Shown: positions 51,611 to 64,000, numbered from the stretch's first letter. The stretch: 64,000 bases of DNA from Megalobrama amblycephala (GCF_018812025.1 NC_063052.1:30953951-31017950), one strand, 5' to 3'. The notes: generated by a model not told the origin, from the letters alone. Numbers and translations are program-made.

Positions 51611-52485
51611 TGTGTGTGGTCAGGCAGGTCAGTGTTACTGCATTTGATTTGAGTGCTTTGCTACAAACGTGTGCTAAATAAAAGCACTTGTTAAAGCAGA
51701 TGTGAGCGATCCGTTCGCTTCAAGTCGGGGGGATGGGAGAGAAGTGTGTGAAAGATGGAGTGAGAGAGTGTGTTCATGTATGAGAATGAAAGAGTAAGTG
51801 TGTGTGTGTGAGTGAGAAAGCGCAAGTCAGCTGACCTTGAGAGTGCAACCCTTGATGGAAGGCTGGAGGAGATCGGATGATCTGATTGGCTGACGGTGTG
51901 TGTTCAGTTCCAGTAGGGCTCTGAGATCAAGCAGCATCCTACTATCACATCACACATTGCATACACAACATGCTGCATCTTCTGTATTTAAACTGTATTA
52001 TCAAACAGCTCTGTATATACAGTTGGATATATATTATATCCAACTTTATCTGCATACATACATTTCACTCATAAATATTATATATACTGTATAACAAAAA
52101 CTACTTGATTATTTTTTAGCTATATTATCGCCCTGCTCTTTATATAAAGTTGGATATAAAAGTATGTTCTGTTTTAGCCACATACATTATACTTGCATAA
52201 GCTAATATCATATCTAAACTGCTTGATTGCTTGTATTGTCGCATAATGTAAAATATACTATTACCCAGCTATAATCTGCTAAATGTAACTGTAAGTCTTT
52301 AAGATATTCTAAACATTAACATCACAATTTTCTGTAAAGCTGCTTTGAAACAATGTGCATTGTGAAAAGTGCTATACAAATAAATGTGTCTTGACTTGAC
52401 TGTGTAATTATTCTAGTTTTTTTCCAGTCTCTTATTGTACTATCAGCTTGAGCTGGGCGATATGACCAAAAAATATGATCATAAT

Positions 52486-53299
52486 CAGGGCTTGACATGA
52501 ACTTTTTTGCTTACCAGCCACTGTGGTTAGTGGTTTTCCAAAGTTACTAGCCTCTCAGCATTTTTACTAGCCACAATTTTGACATCAATACCATGGGGAA
52601 AAACTGCTATATAGATATTTTTAGTATTATCTCATAATTTGGCAGCAGGTATATTAGGCTGCTGTCACTTTAAGACCTGACGCACTGATCCATTATTCTG
52701 TTACACATGTGTTTTCATTCTAAACTGTTTACATTCACTTTAAACATAAATGACTGTGTTGACACGAATACTCTCAGAGACCGGCATTTTGACATTATTT
52801 TGTGTGTATTTGACTGTTTAAGTGCAATAAGCAGTGAAAAAGAACTCAATTTAGTTCTGAGAGGTGGCTTTATGTGCCGCACTTTGGGTGTGAGCAGAAA
52901 ATCTGCGGGAATGAGTAAGATTGTGCGCAATCTGTGCAGTACTACGCTAAAATCCAACCCTGTAGCACCAACAATATTCATCCGGAGTGAGAATAAGAAA
53001 GAGAATAATAATAAGAAGAGAATAAGAAAGAGCAGTTGGTATTGCGTATTCTGTGGAAAATGAGTATTGGAAGCGTTTCAGATATTTCAGTATCAATATG
53101 TATCGGAAAAATCAATATTTTTGACAGCACTGCATTTAACTTGGTTATTATTTCAGATGTCTTTTTAAAAGACTAAAACTGAAAAAATATATATATTAAA
53201 TAAAAAATTCAACCCCCCAAAGTGGCTATTAGGAGTGACTGCGTTACACGACACTGCAGAAACACACCCGCATTTGGCAGGTGTTAATGTCAAGCCCTG
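52486..53299 (+). mobile_element. CAGGGCTT element, copy B
   Basis: Ends CAGGGCTTGACATGAAC and GTTAATGTCAAGCCCTG. The flanks ATCATAAT and ATTATAAT (7 of 8) suggest a hAT-type 8-bp duplication. The plus frame at 52707-53063 shares its middle with copy A. It has landed in an older repeat whose GGGCGATATGACC end lies at 52454-52468. Confidence 0.78.
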
Positions 53300-54634
53300 A
53301 TTATAATATATTTCTTCCATATCATTCAATATCTACATCCTTCACATTATTCATTTCAAACCGTTAATTAATTCCACGTTTGTTAGACTTGAGAATGAAT
53401 GTGAACATAACTTGTTTGTTTGCCAGTAAACTTTTGAAATCAGTTTTATTTTTTCTCAAATGTACTTGTTTTTCTTTTCCTGGATTCTGTTTTATAATTG
53501 AATACAAATTTAAAGTACCTTTTGCTATTTTTTGCTGAGTTTCTTTGTGGCAATAGTTTTGTCAAATGAAATTGATTAAATTAAAAAGTGACTTTCAGAG
53601 CAGCTCTGGAGATTAAGTTCATGTGTTCATGTCCTCATATAGTGCGACGGCAGAGGTTGAAAGCACTGCGAGCGTCATACGTGTTTGTGTGTATTAGACA
53701 AAACTGCACCGCTCATTCACACAGAGACACGCAGAGTATGATTGTTTAGAAATATGCAACTGATTGTCTAGTTGTACGCTAAATATCTGGAAATACTCAA
53801 GTTTATTATTTATGATTAATTTTTTCCAATACATATCAGTTTAATGTGCAGATAGTGTCAGCTGTTTCAGACAAACCAGCTTTCCGTTTAAAAAATGACA
53901 ATGACATTTTCTTTCCTATCAGCAAAGCAAATTTTAGGATCATGTTTAGGGATGTCTTTGAACTTAAATAATGTTCTTATCAACCTATAATTTCTGTCTG
54001 ATTGTATGAAGTTTTTAATGATTGAGGTAATGTTTGGGGATAGTGTTACTGAAGGACTTATTACAGGAATATTATTCCAGGAACAACAAAAGTTGGGCAT
54101 TGCATAAATCATAGGCATTGCATAACCAATTCACTCATATGTATGATGCACCATGCCCCAATTTAATATTCAAAATATAATATTCCCACTTTCCAGCATT
54201 CCCCATGTGAGGAATGAACTATGACAGGCAGCGCAGCTCAGGAAAATAAACCCTGTCGTGGCGCTGCTGCTCTCACATGGAGTGGTTTATTTTCATATGT
54301 GCCTGCATGTCCCAGAGGTTGCCAAAAATAATTATTTTTCCAGCTATCTTACTTTAGTGTAGGTTCTTTTAAACGGAAAAGTATTAGTGTTCCAGTAAAG
54401 TCATTCCAGAGTAATTTGTGGTTGTTCAGTAGTTAAAAAATCATGCTGTTGTGCACAATGCTTACATGGAACAGGGTTTTTGTTGTTGTAATCTGCATTG
54501 AGACAAATATGGCAAACTAGTCACCTAAAAACTATTAATTATGCTTGATTTTAAGGGATTTTGTGCATGATAAATCGAGTGAGAACTTGCACTGGAGTAG
54601 AGACCAGAATGTCATAGAAACGTTTGTGAGTTGT

Positions 54635-54730
54635 TTTGACTTCGACCACCTAGCAACGCTCTAGCAACCACTCAGAACACCCTAACAACTGCTTATCACC
54701 TTCCTGGCAACCACCTTGAACATCTTAGCA
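54635..54730. repeat. CTAGCAACCA-type short tandem-like repeat
   Basis: Variants of the word CTAGCAAC(C/G) recur four to five times in about 90 bp, a pattern common in fish genomes. Confidence 0.5.
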
Positions 54731-55264
54731 TCATGGTGGCAAGTTTTGTATGGCAAGCACAACTCTTTTCTAAAAATCTAGTTGGATAGTGTACTTTTTA
54801 CCTCTGCTGTCATGAATGTGAATTTCCAAATCAACATAAATGTACAGGCTTGATATGCTTTCAGTTCCCACCTGTCAGTGAGAGGGTACATGTGTAGTGC
54901 TCTCTCAAACACTGTAGGCGGAAAGATCAGCGGTTAAGGGTCATTTCAAGACTCTACAGTCAATGGCATGTTCTGAATGGCACACTGCCATACTACTTAT
55001 TCTGTTTTTACAGTTTGCCGCATGTACACTGTGCACAGTGTGACATCCTCAAGTTGCCAAACGTGCAGCATACAGTACAACCAGAACACACTGTGTGGAA
55101 TATTGTATCCTATAATGCAACACTCTCAACTTGACTTTTCACTCGAGAGTGATGACTAAACTAATACTAAGTGATAATGGCCAAAATTTTCAAACATCCC
55201 TTTCATGACTCAGTGTTGGATCAGACTGCAAGCAGTTTCACAAACATATATATATATATATATA

Positions 55265-55342
55265 CAGCTCTGGAAAAAATTAAGAGACCACTCCAAGTTC
55301 AGAAATCAATGTTAAGTGGTCTCTTAATTTTTTCCAGAGCTG
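55265..55342. mobile_element. 78-bp mariner-type mini-MITE inside an AT microsatellite
   Basis: TA flanks enclose CAGCTCTGGAAAAAATTAAG and its near-perfect mirror. The (TA)n repeat continues on both sides (55245-55264 and 55343-55362), so the element split a TA microsatellite. Confidence 0.85.
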
Positions 55343-55382
55343 TATATATATATATATATATAGACAAAACTGTATATGTGTA

Positions 55383-55395
<13 letters not shown>

Positions 55396-55455
<60 letters not shown>
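55396..55455. repeat. (TA)n microsatellite
   Basis: About 30 TA units, preceded by a short (TG)n run. Confidence 0.95.
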
Positions 55456-55463
<8 letters not shown>

Positions 55464-56058
55464 CAGCCGCCCAAGTATATTTGGAGACACATTTATGCTT
55501 TTATTATTTTTATCCTCTTATACTTTTATATCCGCGCAAGATAATGAAACCATCCGCGATCGAATAACTAGTCGTTGACTAGAGACACTGACAGCAAGGA
55601 GAACATACGAAAAGGTGAACCATTTAAATGCTGTAATTTTGCATAATTTACAATGCATAATAATGCATAATATTAGTATGTAATTAAATGTAATATGCTA
55701 TGTAATTAAAATTAATTTCAATAAATAAAAATACTGTTAAAAATCACACATTATTTGTTTGTCACATGGAGTAGACGATTTTTGTGCCGTGGGTAATGGG
55801 ACGATTTTTCACCCGGTTTAAATTCACTATAAATTTAAATTTCACCCGTTTTTATTCACTATAGTTTAAAAATGGTAATAAAATATGACAAGATCTCAGA
55901 GTTAAACTGTGTCAGAAAAAAATGTATCTTAATTATGTCAGATAACACTTAAGCAAAACATGGTCAGGTCAAAGTGTCTGAATAATTTTTGGTTGCAAAT
56001 TTTTATCAATTTTACTGGTAGTCCAGTGTATGAATAATTTTTGGGTATATTATGTCTC

Positions 56059-56061
<3 letters not shown>

Positions 56062-56092
<31 letters not shown>
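56062..56092. repeat. (AT)n microsatellite
   Basis: About 15 AT units in nrg2 intron 1. Confidence 0.85.
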
Positions 56093-56094
<2 letters not shown>

Positions 56095-56853
56095 GAATTA
56101 ACAATATACAATATATTGGTATTTGATAATTTTTGGGTTAAAATTTATATGAATTTAAAAGGCATAGTATGTATTTTAGATCACAGTTTATTTCCTTTTC
56201 CATCCTTTTTAATTACCATTTTTTGTAATGTGGCATTACAAAAACTACCAGACAGTTTCAAAAATGTGATAAATAGTCAATTATATAGATGTGATATTAT
56301 TTGTGAGCATGGGCGATGATTTTCTTTTTCTGGTATGTTCATTCTATTTGGTGGAATTTTCTTAAGCCAACTTATTAGGCCAGCCTCTCTCTCTCTCTCT
56401 CTCTCTGACACATTATAGCAGGCTGTGGTTTCTCGTGTCTTAATGCTGTCTGTTTCTATTTCTCTGTGGGCTTCTTTTGCTGTCCTAACCAATCTGTCTG
56501 GACGTGTATTGTATATGCATTTAACATTTCCTTTGGTTTTAAAGTGAGCTCTCTGCTAGTGTGAATCAGAGTCTGTCTGAGATCCATGGACATCTTAACC
56601 GTGTCATCTGTATCATAAAGTGATCAGTGGAAACGGTTTTTAATTGTGCATAAATTACACTTCACTACAGTTTAACTCTTTCTTGTAAGATTTAACATCT
56701 AGTGCTGTTTTCCTTTTTTTTTTGTTTTTGGAGAAACAGATAGCTAGATTCCCTCTGACACAAACAGATGGAAAAAGTGAGGGAGAGAGAGGCATGCCCT
56801 CTTTTGGCTGTCAGTATCATTGTGCACATTCATTGTGGTCTGTTCTCTGTGTG

Positions 56854-56859
<6 letters not shown>

Positions 56860-56889
<30 letters not shown>
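56860..56889. repeat. (CT)n microsatellite
   Basis: About 15 CT units followed by a short CA run. A second CT run lies at 56382-56406. Confidence 0.85.
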
Positions 56890-56900
<11 letters not shown>

Positions 56901-58103
56901 AGTGTCACAGATTGCTGGCACACACTGCACCCAAGTCACGTATGGCCATATGTCGAACTTATGTGTGTGTGAGGGACTGCAAGTGAACCACTAAGATCAT
57001 ATGCCAGTCATGATGATATGTGGGTTTTACGTAGAATTTCTGTCGGGACAAAATTTGTCCCAGAAGTGAACTGAATCTGACAAAACCACATCGTTTGAAA
57101 ACATCCCCAATTTGAGTTTTTCACTCGCATATGCAATCAAATTTCACGAGAGGCAACTAAAAATGTCTTTGCAGCTTGCAACTTCCAGTTCATGGTGACT
57201 TTAATGTTTGTGTAAGTCAGTAGTATCTATATAATCTTTATATAAATTATTAAGTAACTAATTTATGTAAATTGTAAAAAAAAAAAAAAAAAAAAAATGA
57301 ATTAGCTTTATATAAAACAACAAAAAATAAGTCTGTCTTTATCAAGATGAATTGTTATTAAAATTATTACCTTATTAAGATAAATTTGTCTGTATTTAAA
57401 GGCGCATTTAAAGGGACAGTTCATTAAATATTTTCATGTTCCCATTAACTTTAATTGTATGTACAAAAAACACTGAGATATTTTTCAAAATATCATCTTT
57501 TGTGTTCCATTTTTTGGTGAACTTACTAGGCCCTTAAGACTTGTTTGGTGAGCTTTACTCTTTCCATGTCAATTATTTAATTTTACTATTACATTTATAT
57601 TTATTTGTTTAGCAGATGCTTTTATCTGAATCAACTTTCAAATGAGTTACAGTACATGCAGAAATATTACTTTCAATATTACTGTTACTACTGTACATAC
57701 AATTTGTTTTATTTTTTTTATTTTTTTGGAAAAAATACTTTTTAAAGCAAGGACACATTAAATTGATCAAAAGTGACAGTAGAGACATTGGAAACAAAAG
57801 CTTTTGAAATAAAAGTTGTTTTTTACTTTCTATTCATCAAAAATCCCTGAAAGAAAATAACATTTTACTCAAAAGTATTTAAATTGTTATAATATTTCAC
57901 AATAGATGCCATAGAAACTTGGAGGTTTGTGTTCAATCAGTAGGAAACCATCTAACAAGCACCTATTGTCTTTAGACAATGTAAAAATCTAATTTCTCTT
58001 TCTTGTTCTCTTGTTTTCTCTTTATTTTCTCTCTGTTGCTGCTGTCATTCTTTCATAAATGCAGTTGACAGAAAGGCTGTGTTGTAGACTTGACCCTGAA
58101 CTT

Positions 58104-58108
58104 CGCAC

Positions 58109-58200
<92 letters not shown>
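58104..58200. repeat. Long (CA)n microsatellite
   Basis: Nearly 100 bp of uninterrupted CA. A (GT)n run follows at 58337-58361. Confidence 0.95.
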
Positions 58201-58202
<2 letters not shown>

Positions 58203-58331
58203 CCCTCAGATATTAGCTCTTTACTGCTGTTCTTTCAGGCGTGTCTCAGACAAGCTTTCATGTTACTCTTATCAAGCTCACTGTTCACCCTTTTTTTCCT
58301 GTTTCCTCTGAGAGAATGAGTGTGTACTTCA

Positions 58332-58367
<36 letters not shown>

Positions 58368-59145
58368 CGCTTGCATGCACACTTGGGTGAGTTTCACTCC
58401 ATCCAAAGTATTAGTGTCAGTATGGCCCAGGTCTTTTCTTCCTAGATTGAAAGAGGGAGAGAGAAAGAGGATCTCTGGAGACAGGAACAATTCCAGTTGT
58501 AGAAAGAGTGGAAATCAAAACAACTTACAGTGTAGAAACACAGATCGCACTTGGCCACAACCATCACAGTGTGTTTCTCAAATCTCGAAGATGAAAAACA
58601 TTGTGAATAAACACAAATCCTTAATGTATTGCTGGTTTTCACAGCAATACTGAGTTATGTTTTTGTGTACCAGGTAACGGTACTGGTGATGTGCTAAATT
58701 GGCACTTTTGTGAGTAAGCGTCTTTTTTTTTTATAATTTGTATAGCATGTTAAACTATTATCTAAATAAAATCAACCGAAAAGCTATTTTAACAGATCAA
58801 ATCAATCCTTTTAAAATTATGATTTTGGCCTGTCCCACCTAACTTTTCTTAAGCAAAATTTGCAGCCTTGTTAGTAAGACCACCGTTACACATTCTGGCA
58901 AAGTATTTCTTTATTTATAAAAATGTATTTGTTTATAAGATATTTTAACAAGAAAATAAACACAAAAAATATTAAGAATATGATTTTTGCAGTGTGTACT
59001 GTATAATATATAGACCAACGTCTGACAATAAATTTCTTGGATTTTATGTGTGTACAAAAAAAGGTGATTTTGTTACACAGCTTTTAGAGAAAAGCTTTTA
59101 CACAGCTTTTAGAGATAAATTTAGAGGTGAGCCACTTTGAAGGGA

Positions 59146-59188
<43 letters not shown>

Positions 59189-59190
<2 letters not shown>

Positions 59191-60108
59191 TACCGTTCAA
59201 AAGTTTGGGGTCAGTAAGATTTTTTTATGTTTTAAAAGAAGTATCTTCTGCTCACCAAGCCTGCATTTATTTGATTACAAAAACAGACAAAAACAGTAAT
59301 ATTGTGAAATATTATTCCAATTTAAAACAGCTGTTTTCTATGTCAATATACAATAAAGTGTAATTTATTCCTGTGATCAAAGCTGAATTTTCAGCATCAT
59401 TACTCCAGTCTTCAGTGTCACATGATCCTTCAGAAATCAATCTAATATGATGATTTGATGCTCAAGAAACATTTCTGATTATTATCAATGTTGAAAACAG
59501 TTATTTACATTTTTATTTCATGATGCTATGATGAATAGAAAGTTCAAAAGAACAGCATTTGTCTGAAATCTAAATCTTTTGTAACATTAAACACTACCGT
59601 TCAAAAGTTTGGGGTCAGTAAGAATTTTAATTTTATTTTTGGGGGATAGAAATAAAATTAATCAATACTTTTATTCATCACAGATGAGTTAAACTGATCA
59701 AAAGTTACAGTAAAACAATTATAATGTTAGAAAATATTCTATTTTAAATAAATGCTGTTCTTTTGAACTTTCTATTCATCATAGCATCATGAAATAAAAA
59801 TGTAAATAACAGTTTTCAACATTGATAATAATCAGAAATGTTTCTTGAGCATCAAATCATCATATTAGATTGATTTCTGAAGGATCATGTGACACTGAAG
59901 ACTGGAGTAATGATCCTTGATCACAGGAACAAATTACACTTTACTGTATATTGACATAGAAAACAGCTGTTTTAAATTGGAATAATATTTCACAATATTA
60001 CTGTTTTTGTTTGTATTTTTAATCAAATAAATGTAGCCTTGGTGAGCAGAAGATACTTCTTTTAAAACATAAAAAAATCTTACTGACCCCAAACTTTTGA
60101 ACGGTAGT
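59189..60108. mobile_element. Fold-back repeat with CTACCGTTCAAAAGTTTGGG ends
   Basis: Left arm 59189-59570 is mirrored by 59751-60108, with a 180-bp spacer that starts with a further CTACCGTTCAAAAGTTTGGG end. Both arms give the same translated run (FKSLGSVRFFYVLKEVSSAH) from opposite strands, which shows how alike they are. AT microsatellites sit on both sides (59150-59188 and 60130-60162). Confidence 0.85.
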
Positions 60109-60121
60109 GTGTGTATATATG

Positions 60122-60174
<53 letters not shown>

Positions 60175-60187
60175 TTTTCTTTTCTTC

Positions 60188-60190
60188 CTT

Positions 60191-60225
<35 letters not shown>

Positions 60226-60341
60226 TTATCTATCTATCTATACCTGTATAACCTGTTACATGTTTATTGCTTTGGCAACATTGTGCCATTCCACAGTCAT
60301 GCCAATAAAGCTCAACTGAATTGAATTGAATTGAATTGAAC
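60188..60341. repeat. (TTTA)n, (TCTA)n and (TTGAA)n short tandem repeats
   Basis: TTTA units at 60188-60228, a brief CTAT run to 60240, and TTGAA units at about 60318-60341. Confidence 0.8.
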
Positions 60342-61274
60342 TGAATTTAGAGATTCAGCTTCTCAGAAAGGGTTCCAGCATTCTGGTTGTAAAAAAGCAC
60401 TAAAACCCTCACTGAAAAGTTGCATCTTGAAATTCATCCCCTTTAAAGCACCGTTGCTAAATGTTAAAGCTAAAAACAAAGTAAAAATATCTATATAGAC
60501 TCACTAGTTGACCTTCTTGTACAGCTAGTCAACTATTCCCACCCCTAGTTTGCATCTTTTGTGGAAGAGAGAGAGAGAGAGATAGGCAATGAGACACTAA
60601 TGGAAATTGATAGCTAAATTGCAGATACTCAGGGTCGTAATGAGGACTGCAGTGGAGATGAGATCACAGATGTGTCTCTGCAAGGTTGTTTAAGGGTTAC
60701 CGAGGATAGGGCACTTTTTTAACAGATGTACACGGGTGACCTCTGCACACTCCCGAGGTGAACGCAGCACCGCTCACCTGCCTGTCCTGCCTCTCTGCCT
60801 CACCTGACCGCATGCCTGTTAGGATCTGATATACTGCCAGATAAACCAATTGTACACCATGTGAGGATTTACAGAACTCTTTTATGTTCTGCGTCGACTC
60901 CTGTTTGTAAATCCAGTTAACACCAGCTTTACATGGTGGCTTGTTTTATATGGTTTTTAGGGGCTGTCTACACGGGCTTGAAAACACAAACTTTTGAAAT
61001 CGGGATTCAAAGTGTACGTTTTTAAAAATGATACCATTACTGTCTCTGTGTAAACTACAAAAACTGTATTTTGTGAAAGTGGTGACGTCATGCGCATGCA
61101 TATTACATGTTCAGTCTATAAGGGTGTATGTTTCTTTACAATGTGACATCGCCGACTACTGGCCTGACAGCAGAATACAGCGATTTTATCAATGCTTTCG
61201 TTTTATCAATGGATCGTTTTGACAAGTTTTGAAAAACTTTTCCGTTTTTAGTACATTGTTGTTGTGTAAACATA

Positions 61275-61380
61275 CACTCTAAAAATGCTGGGTTAAAAAC
61301 AATCCAAGTTGGGTTGAAAATAGACAAAAATAGACAAAATGCTTGCTGGGCAGTTTTATTTAACCCAACAATAATGACTA
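61275..61380. repeat. Short palindromic TGCTGGGTT repeat
   Basis: ATGCTGGGTTAAAAACAATC and CAAGTTGGGTTGAAAATAGA are followed by the mirrored AACCCAACA, a common fish MITE core. Confidence 0.5.
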
Positions 61381-61737
61381 TATGGCTGGCTTAAAATGAC
61401 ATTAACTTGTCTAGATGAAATCCAATTAAAGGAATGTTTCAGGTTAAATACAAATTAAGCTTTTGACAACATCTGTGGCTGTCAATTAATGCAGATTAAT
61501 TTTAGCTTGTGAAAACAAAGGAAAATTGATTCTACAGTAATGCAGTAATGGCTTAAAGCAGCGGAGAGTTTAAAAGTAGAAATGTGACTACATACGTGAA
61601 AAGCAAAGAAAAAAAGTTTATTATTTAGTCTTAAAAGTTGTGTAAATTGCCCTGAGACTACTTTTATTGGCGGATTAATTTATGTGTAAATCCAATGTAA
61701 GGAGTTTTGATCCATTAAAAAGTACTTTACAGAGTTA

Positions 61738-62460
61738 CACTACTGTTCAAAATGTTGAGATCTGTAAGATTTTAAAATGTTTTCATCATTACTCCAGTCG
61801 TCAGTGTCGCATAACTTGATTTTGCTGAGTTCAACATGTTCCTGGGTCAACATCTTTGTTGATCCTGGAACAACATTCAAATCAACCAATCAGATTTGAG
61901 GGACAAGTTTACAGATTATGTCAAGTTTAGGCTTAAAATCATGAATTGGTGCTTCTACATCAGTGTTATTCATCTATCATTTCCCTCTGATTTTTGTGAT
62001 AACTTATGGGTAGGGTTAGGTTTAGGGGTAGGAACAGGGTTAAGACTAAATTTTCAGACTGGAATGTTGTTCCAGGATCAACAAAATATGTTGACCCAGG
62101 AACGCATCTAACTCAGCAATATCAGGATGTGCGTCAGTGTCACATGATCCTTCAGAAATCATTCTAATATGCTGATTTGCTGCTCAAGAAACATTTCTTA
62201 TATCGGTGCCGATAGCCTCGTGGGTAGCATCCCACGGCCTAAAATATAACTTTTATTATTATCAATCTTGAAAATAGTTGTGCTGCTTAATATTTTTTAT
62301 ATTCTTTAATAAATAGAAAGTTAAAAAACAGCATTTATTTGAAATAGAAATCTTTTGAAACATTATAGATGTCTTTACTGTCAATTTTGATCAATTTAAT
62401 ACATACTTGCTAAATAAAAGTATTAATTTTTTTGAAAAAAAAAAAATCTTACTGATGGTA
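61738..62460. mobile_element. 'CTACCGTTCAAAAG' repeat split by a second MITE
   Basis: 61738-61812 and 62125-62460 read as one copy of the element type at 59189, cut by the MITE at 61822-62119. The bases either side of the insertion (GTCAGTGTC) are repeated, from about 61799 and 62131. Confidence 0.7.
61822..62119. mobile_element. Palindromic MITE, family member 2
   Basis: Ends TTGCTGAGTT and AACTCAGCAA. Its middle matches the element at 35346-35643. Confidence 0.75.
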
Positions 62461-62678
62461 AGTGTAAATTATTTCCCCTTTTTGGTTTTACGTCCCTTTT
62501 TTAGAAAAAAAAATCTAAATTTTTATTTTTGATTCCCATTTGATTCCATTGCAACGTTTTTTTTCTTTTTATTTCCTTTCCATTGAATTTAACCCAAAAT
62601 ATTTTTTAACCAACTAAATCTGGTATGAACTTATTTGTTACCAATGTAACTATTCACCAACAATGCCTAACTAGTTAA

Positions 62679-63647
62679 AGGTGCCCTTGAATGAAAAATT
62701 TAATTTATCTTGGCATAGTTAAATAACAAGAGTTCAGTACATGGAAATGACATACAGTGAGTCTCAAACTCCACTGTTTCCTCCTTCTTATATAAATCTC
62801 ATTTTTTTAAAAGACCTCCGAAGAACAGGCAAATCTCAACATAACACCGACTGTTACGTAACAGTCGGGGTGTACGCCCCCAATATTTGCATATGCCAGC
62901 CCACGTTTCCAACATTATGAAAGGCATTAGACAAGGGCAGGCAGTAACGTCTGGAGCAGCACAGCCGAATCATCAGATTATGTAAGCAAGCAAGAACAAT
63001 AGCGAAAAATGGCAGATGGAGCAATAATAACTGACATGATCCATGATATCATGATATTTTTAGTGATATTTGTAAACTGTCTTTCTAAATGTTTCGTTAG
63101 CATGTTGCTAATGTACTGTTAAATGTGGTTAAAGTTACCATCGTTTCTTACTGTATTCACGGAGACAAGAGCCGTCGCTATTTCATTTTTAAACACTTGC
63201 AGTCTGTATAATGCATAAACACAACTTCATTCTTTATGAATCTCTCCAACAGTGTAGCATTAGCCGTTAGCCACGGAGCACAGCCTCAAATTCATTCAGA
63301 ATCAAATGTAAACAATAAAACAGTATACAATACTCACATAATCCGACGCATGCATGCCGCATGCATGACGAACACTTTGTAAAGATCCATTTGAGGGTTA
63401 TATTAGCTGTGTGAACTTTGTTTATGCACTGCTCAAGGCAAGCGCGAGCTCTGTGGGCGTGGAGCACGATAATTAAAGGGCCAGTAGCCCTGAATCGGCT
63501 CATTTATAATGATGCCCCAAAATAGGCAGTTAAAGAAATGAATTAAAAAAAATCTATGGGGTATTTTGAGCTGAAACTTCACAGACACATTCAGGGGACA
63601 CCTTAGACTTATATTACATATTTTTTTAAAAAAGTTCTAGGGCACCT
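62679..63647. mobile_element. TTAA-flanked non-autonomous DNA element, 969 bp
   Basis: TTAA at 62675-62678 and 63648-63651 flanks the ends AGGTGCCCTTGAAT and CTAGGGCACCT. The body belongs to a family common in cyprinid genomes. No transposase frame was read. The target site suggests piggyBac or Kolobok ancestry. Confidence 0.78.
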
Positions 63648-64000
63648 TTAATGTTATTAACAGCATGATCAACAGTTAAGGGACTCATACCAGCTTAGAT
63701 CTTGAGCTCACTTTGTATTTTGTGTGTTATTTTATTTGGACACTGATCCAGATTCATCTATGGCCGGTTTTGTCTCCTCCTCTCCCACGAGGCCCAGACA
63801 TATTTAATGGAGCCTCTAATTATCTCTTCTCATCCACGTTCCCTTGTCTACTAATCATATGCTCTCTCCCCAGCTTGGCTCTTTTGTTTCTCGCTCTTTC
63901 TCCGTTTGTCTCTCTGTACTGGGTCCTCTCTTGTGAGCTCGTAACTTGTTTCTCTTCTTTGCAACAATCTCCCAACACTCCCCACCCATCAGTAGGTGTA

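Larger units (their letters stand above)
38310..64000 (+). other. nrg2: nrg2 intron 1 (open to the right edge)
   Basis: No further nrg2 exon was found in 25.7 kb: no stretch reads as the Ig or EGF domain. Mammalian NRG2 also has a very long first intron. The content is AT-rich sequence, microsatellites and the MITEs listed separately. Stretches without listed items (for example 46.4-47.6, 48.0-49.4, 53.4-54.6 and 56.3-57.4 kb) show nothing I can name. Confidence 0.7.

Noticed and set aside
54635..54730. CRISPR-like short repeats
   Set aside because: Spacing and copies are irregular and the genome is a vertebrate; it is a common fish repeat.
55171..55578. Reading frames made of Tyr-Ile repeats
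   Set aside because: They come from translation of TA microsatellites; the same holds for the Thr-His and Cys-Val frames over CA and GT repeats (58059-58653 and 11662-12165 outside the exon).
62190..62235. tRNA-like bases (GGTGCCGATAGCC)
   Set aside because: Too short to fold as a tRNA and without the B box; at most a SINE scrap.
38310..64000. Further nrg2 exons (Ig, EGF)
   Set aside because: No stretch with matching residues and splice sites was found; they should lie beyond the right edge.

Overview
The window is nuclear DNA of a ray-finned fish, most likely a cyprinid close to zebrafish or carp. The evidence is spliced vertebrate genes with GT-AG introns, many MITEs of types common in cyprinid genomes, Tc1-like and hAT transposons, a Tx1-type LINE, and long CA, GA and AT microsatellites. 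No bacterial, organellar or viral block was seen.

Layout. (1) 1-15.5 kb: a tandem pair of immunoglobulin-superfamily receptor genes on the minus strand, resembling the CD2/SLAM family. The left copy is cut by the window edge; only its signal-peptide exon and V-like exon are inside. The right copy is complete, with six exons and 289 codons that join in phase. Their introns hold a LINE, a Tc1-like fold-back element and a decayed IS630/Tc1-type transposon. (2) 15.65-17.28 kb: a near full-length but frameshifted Tc1-like transposon between the receptor cluster and rnf4. (3) 17.7-26.2 kb: rnf4 on the plus strand, a SUMO-targeted ubiquitin ligase, with all seven coding exons resolved, including a 13-nt microexon. 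One of its introns is nearly filled by a hAT element with a perfect 8-bp target duplication. (4) 26.2-33.2 kb: MITEs, then a long, partly CpG-rich stretch that is probably the 3' UTR or downstream region of pura. (5) 33.17-34.01 kb: the single coding exon of pura on the minus strand. (6) 34-37.9 kb: the shared upstream region of pura and nrg2, ending in a CpG-rich promoter and 5' UTR. (7) 37.9-38.3 kb: the first coding exon of nrg2 on the plus strand. Everything to the right edge reads as nrg2 intron 1 and is rich in transposon-derived repeats.

Context. pura and nrg2 are head to head, as in human 5q31. rnf4 and pura are tail to tail. The receptor genes are an immune-type accessory cluster and have no evident functional link to the housekeeping and developmental genes beside them. 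The most useful results are the complete model of the CD2/SLAM-like gene, the fold-back elements, and transposons lodged very close to splice sites. All exon models come from reading the sequence and need transcript support.
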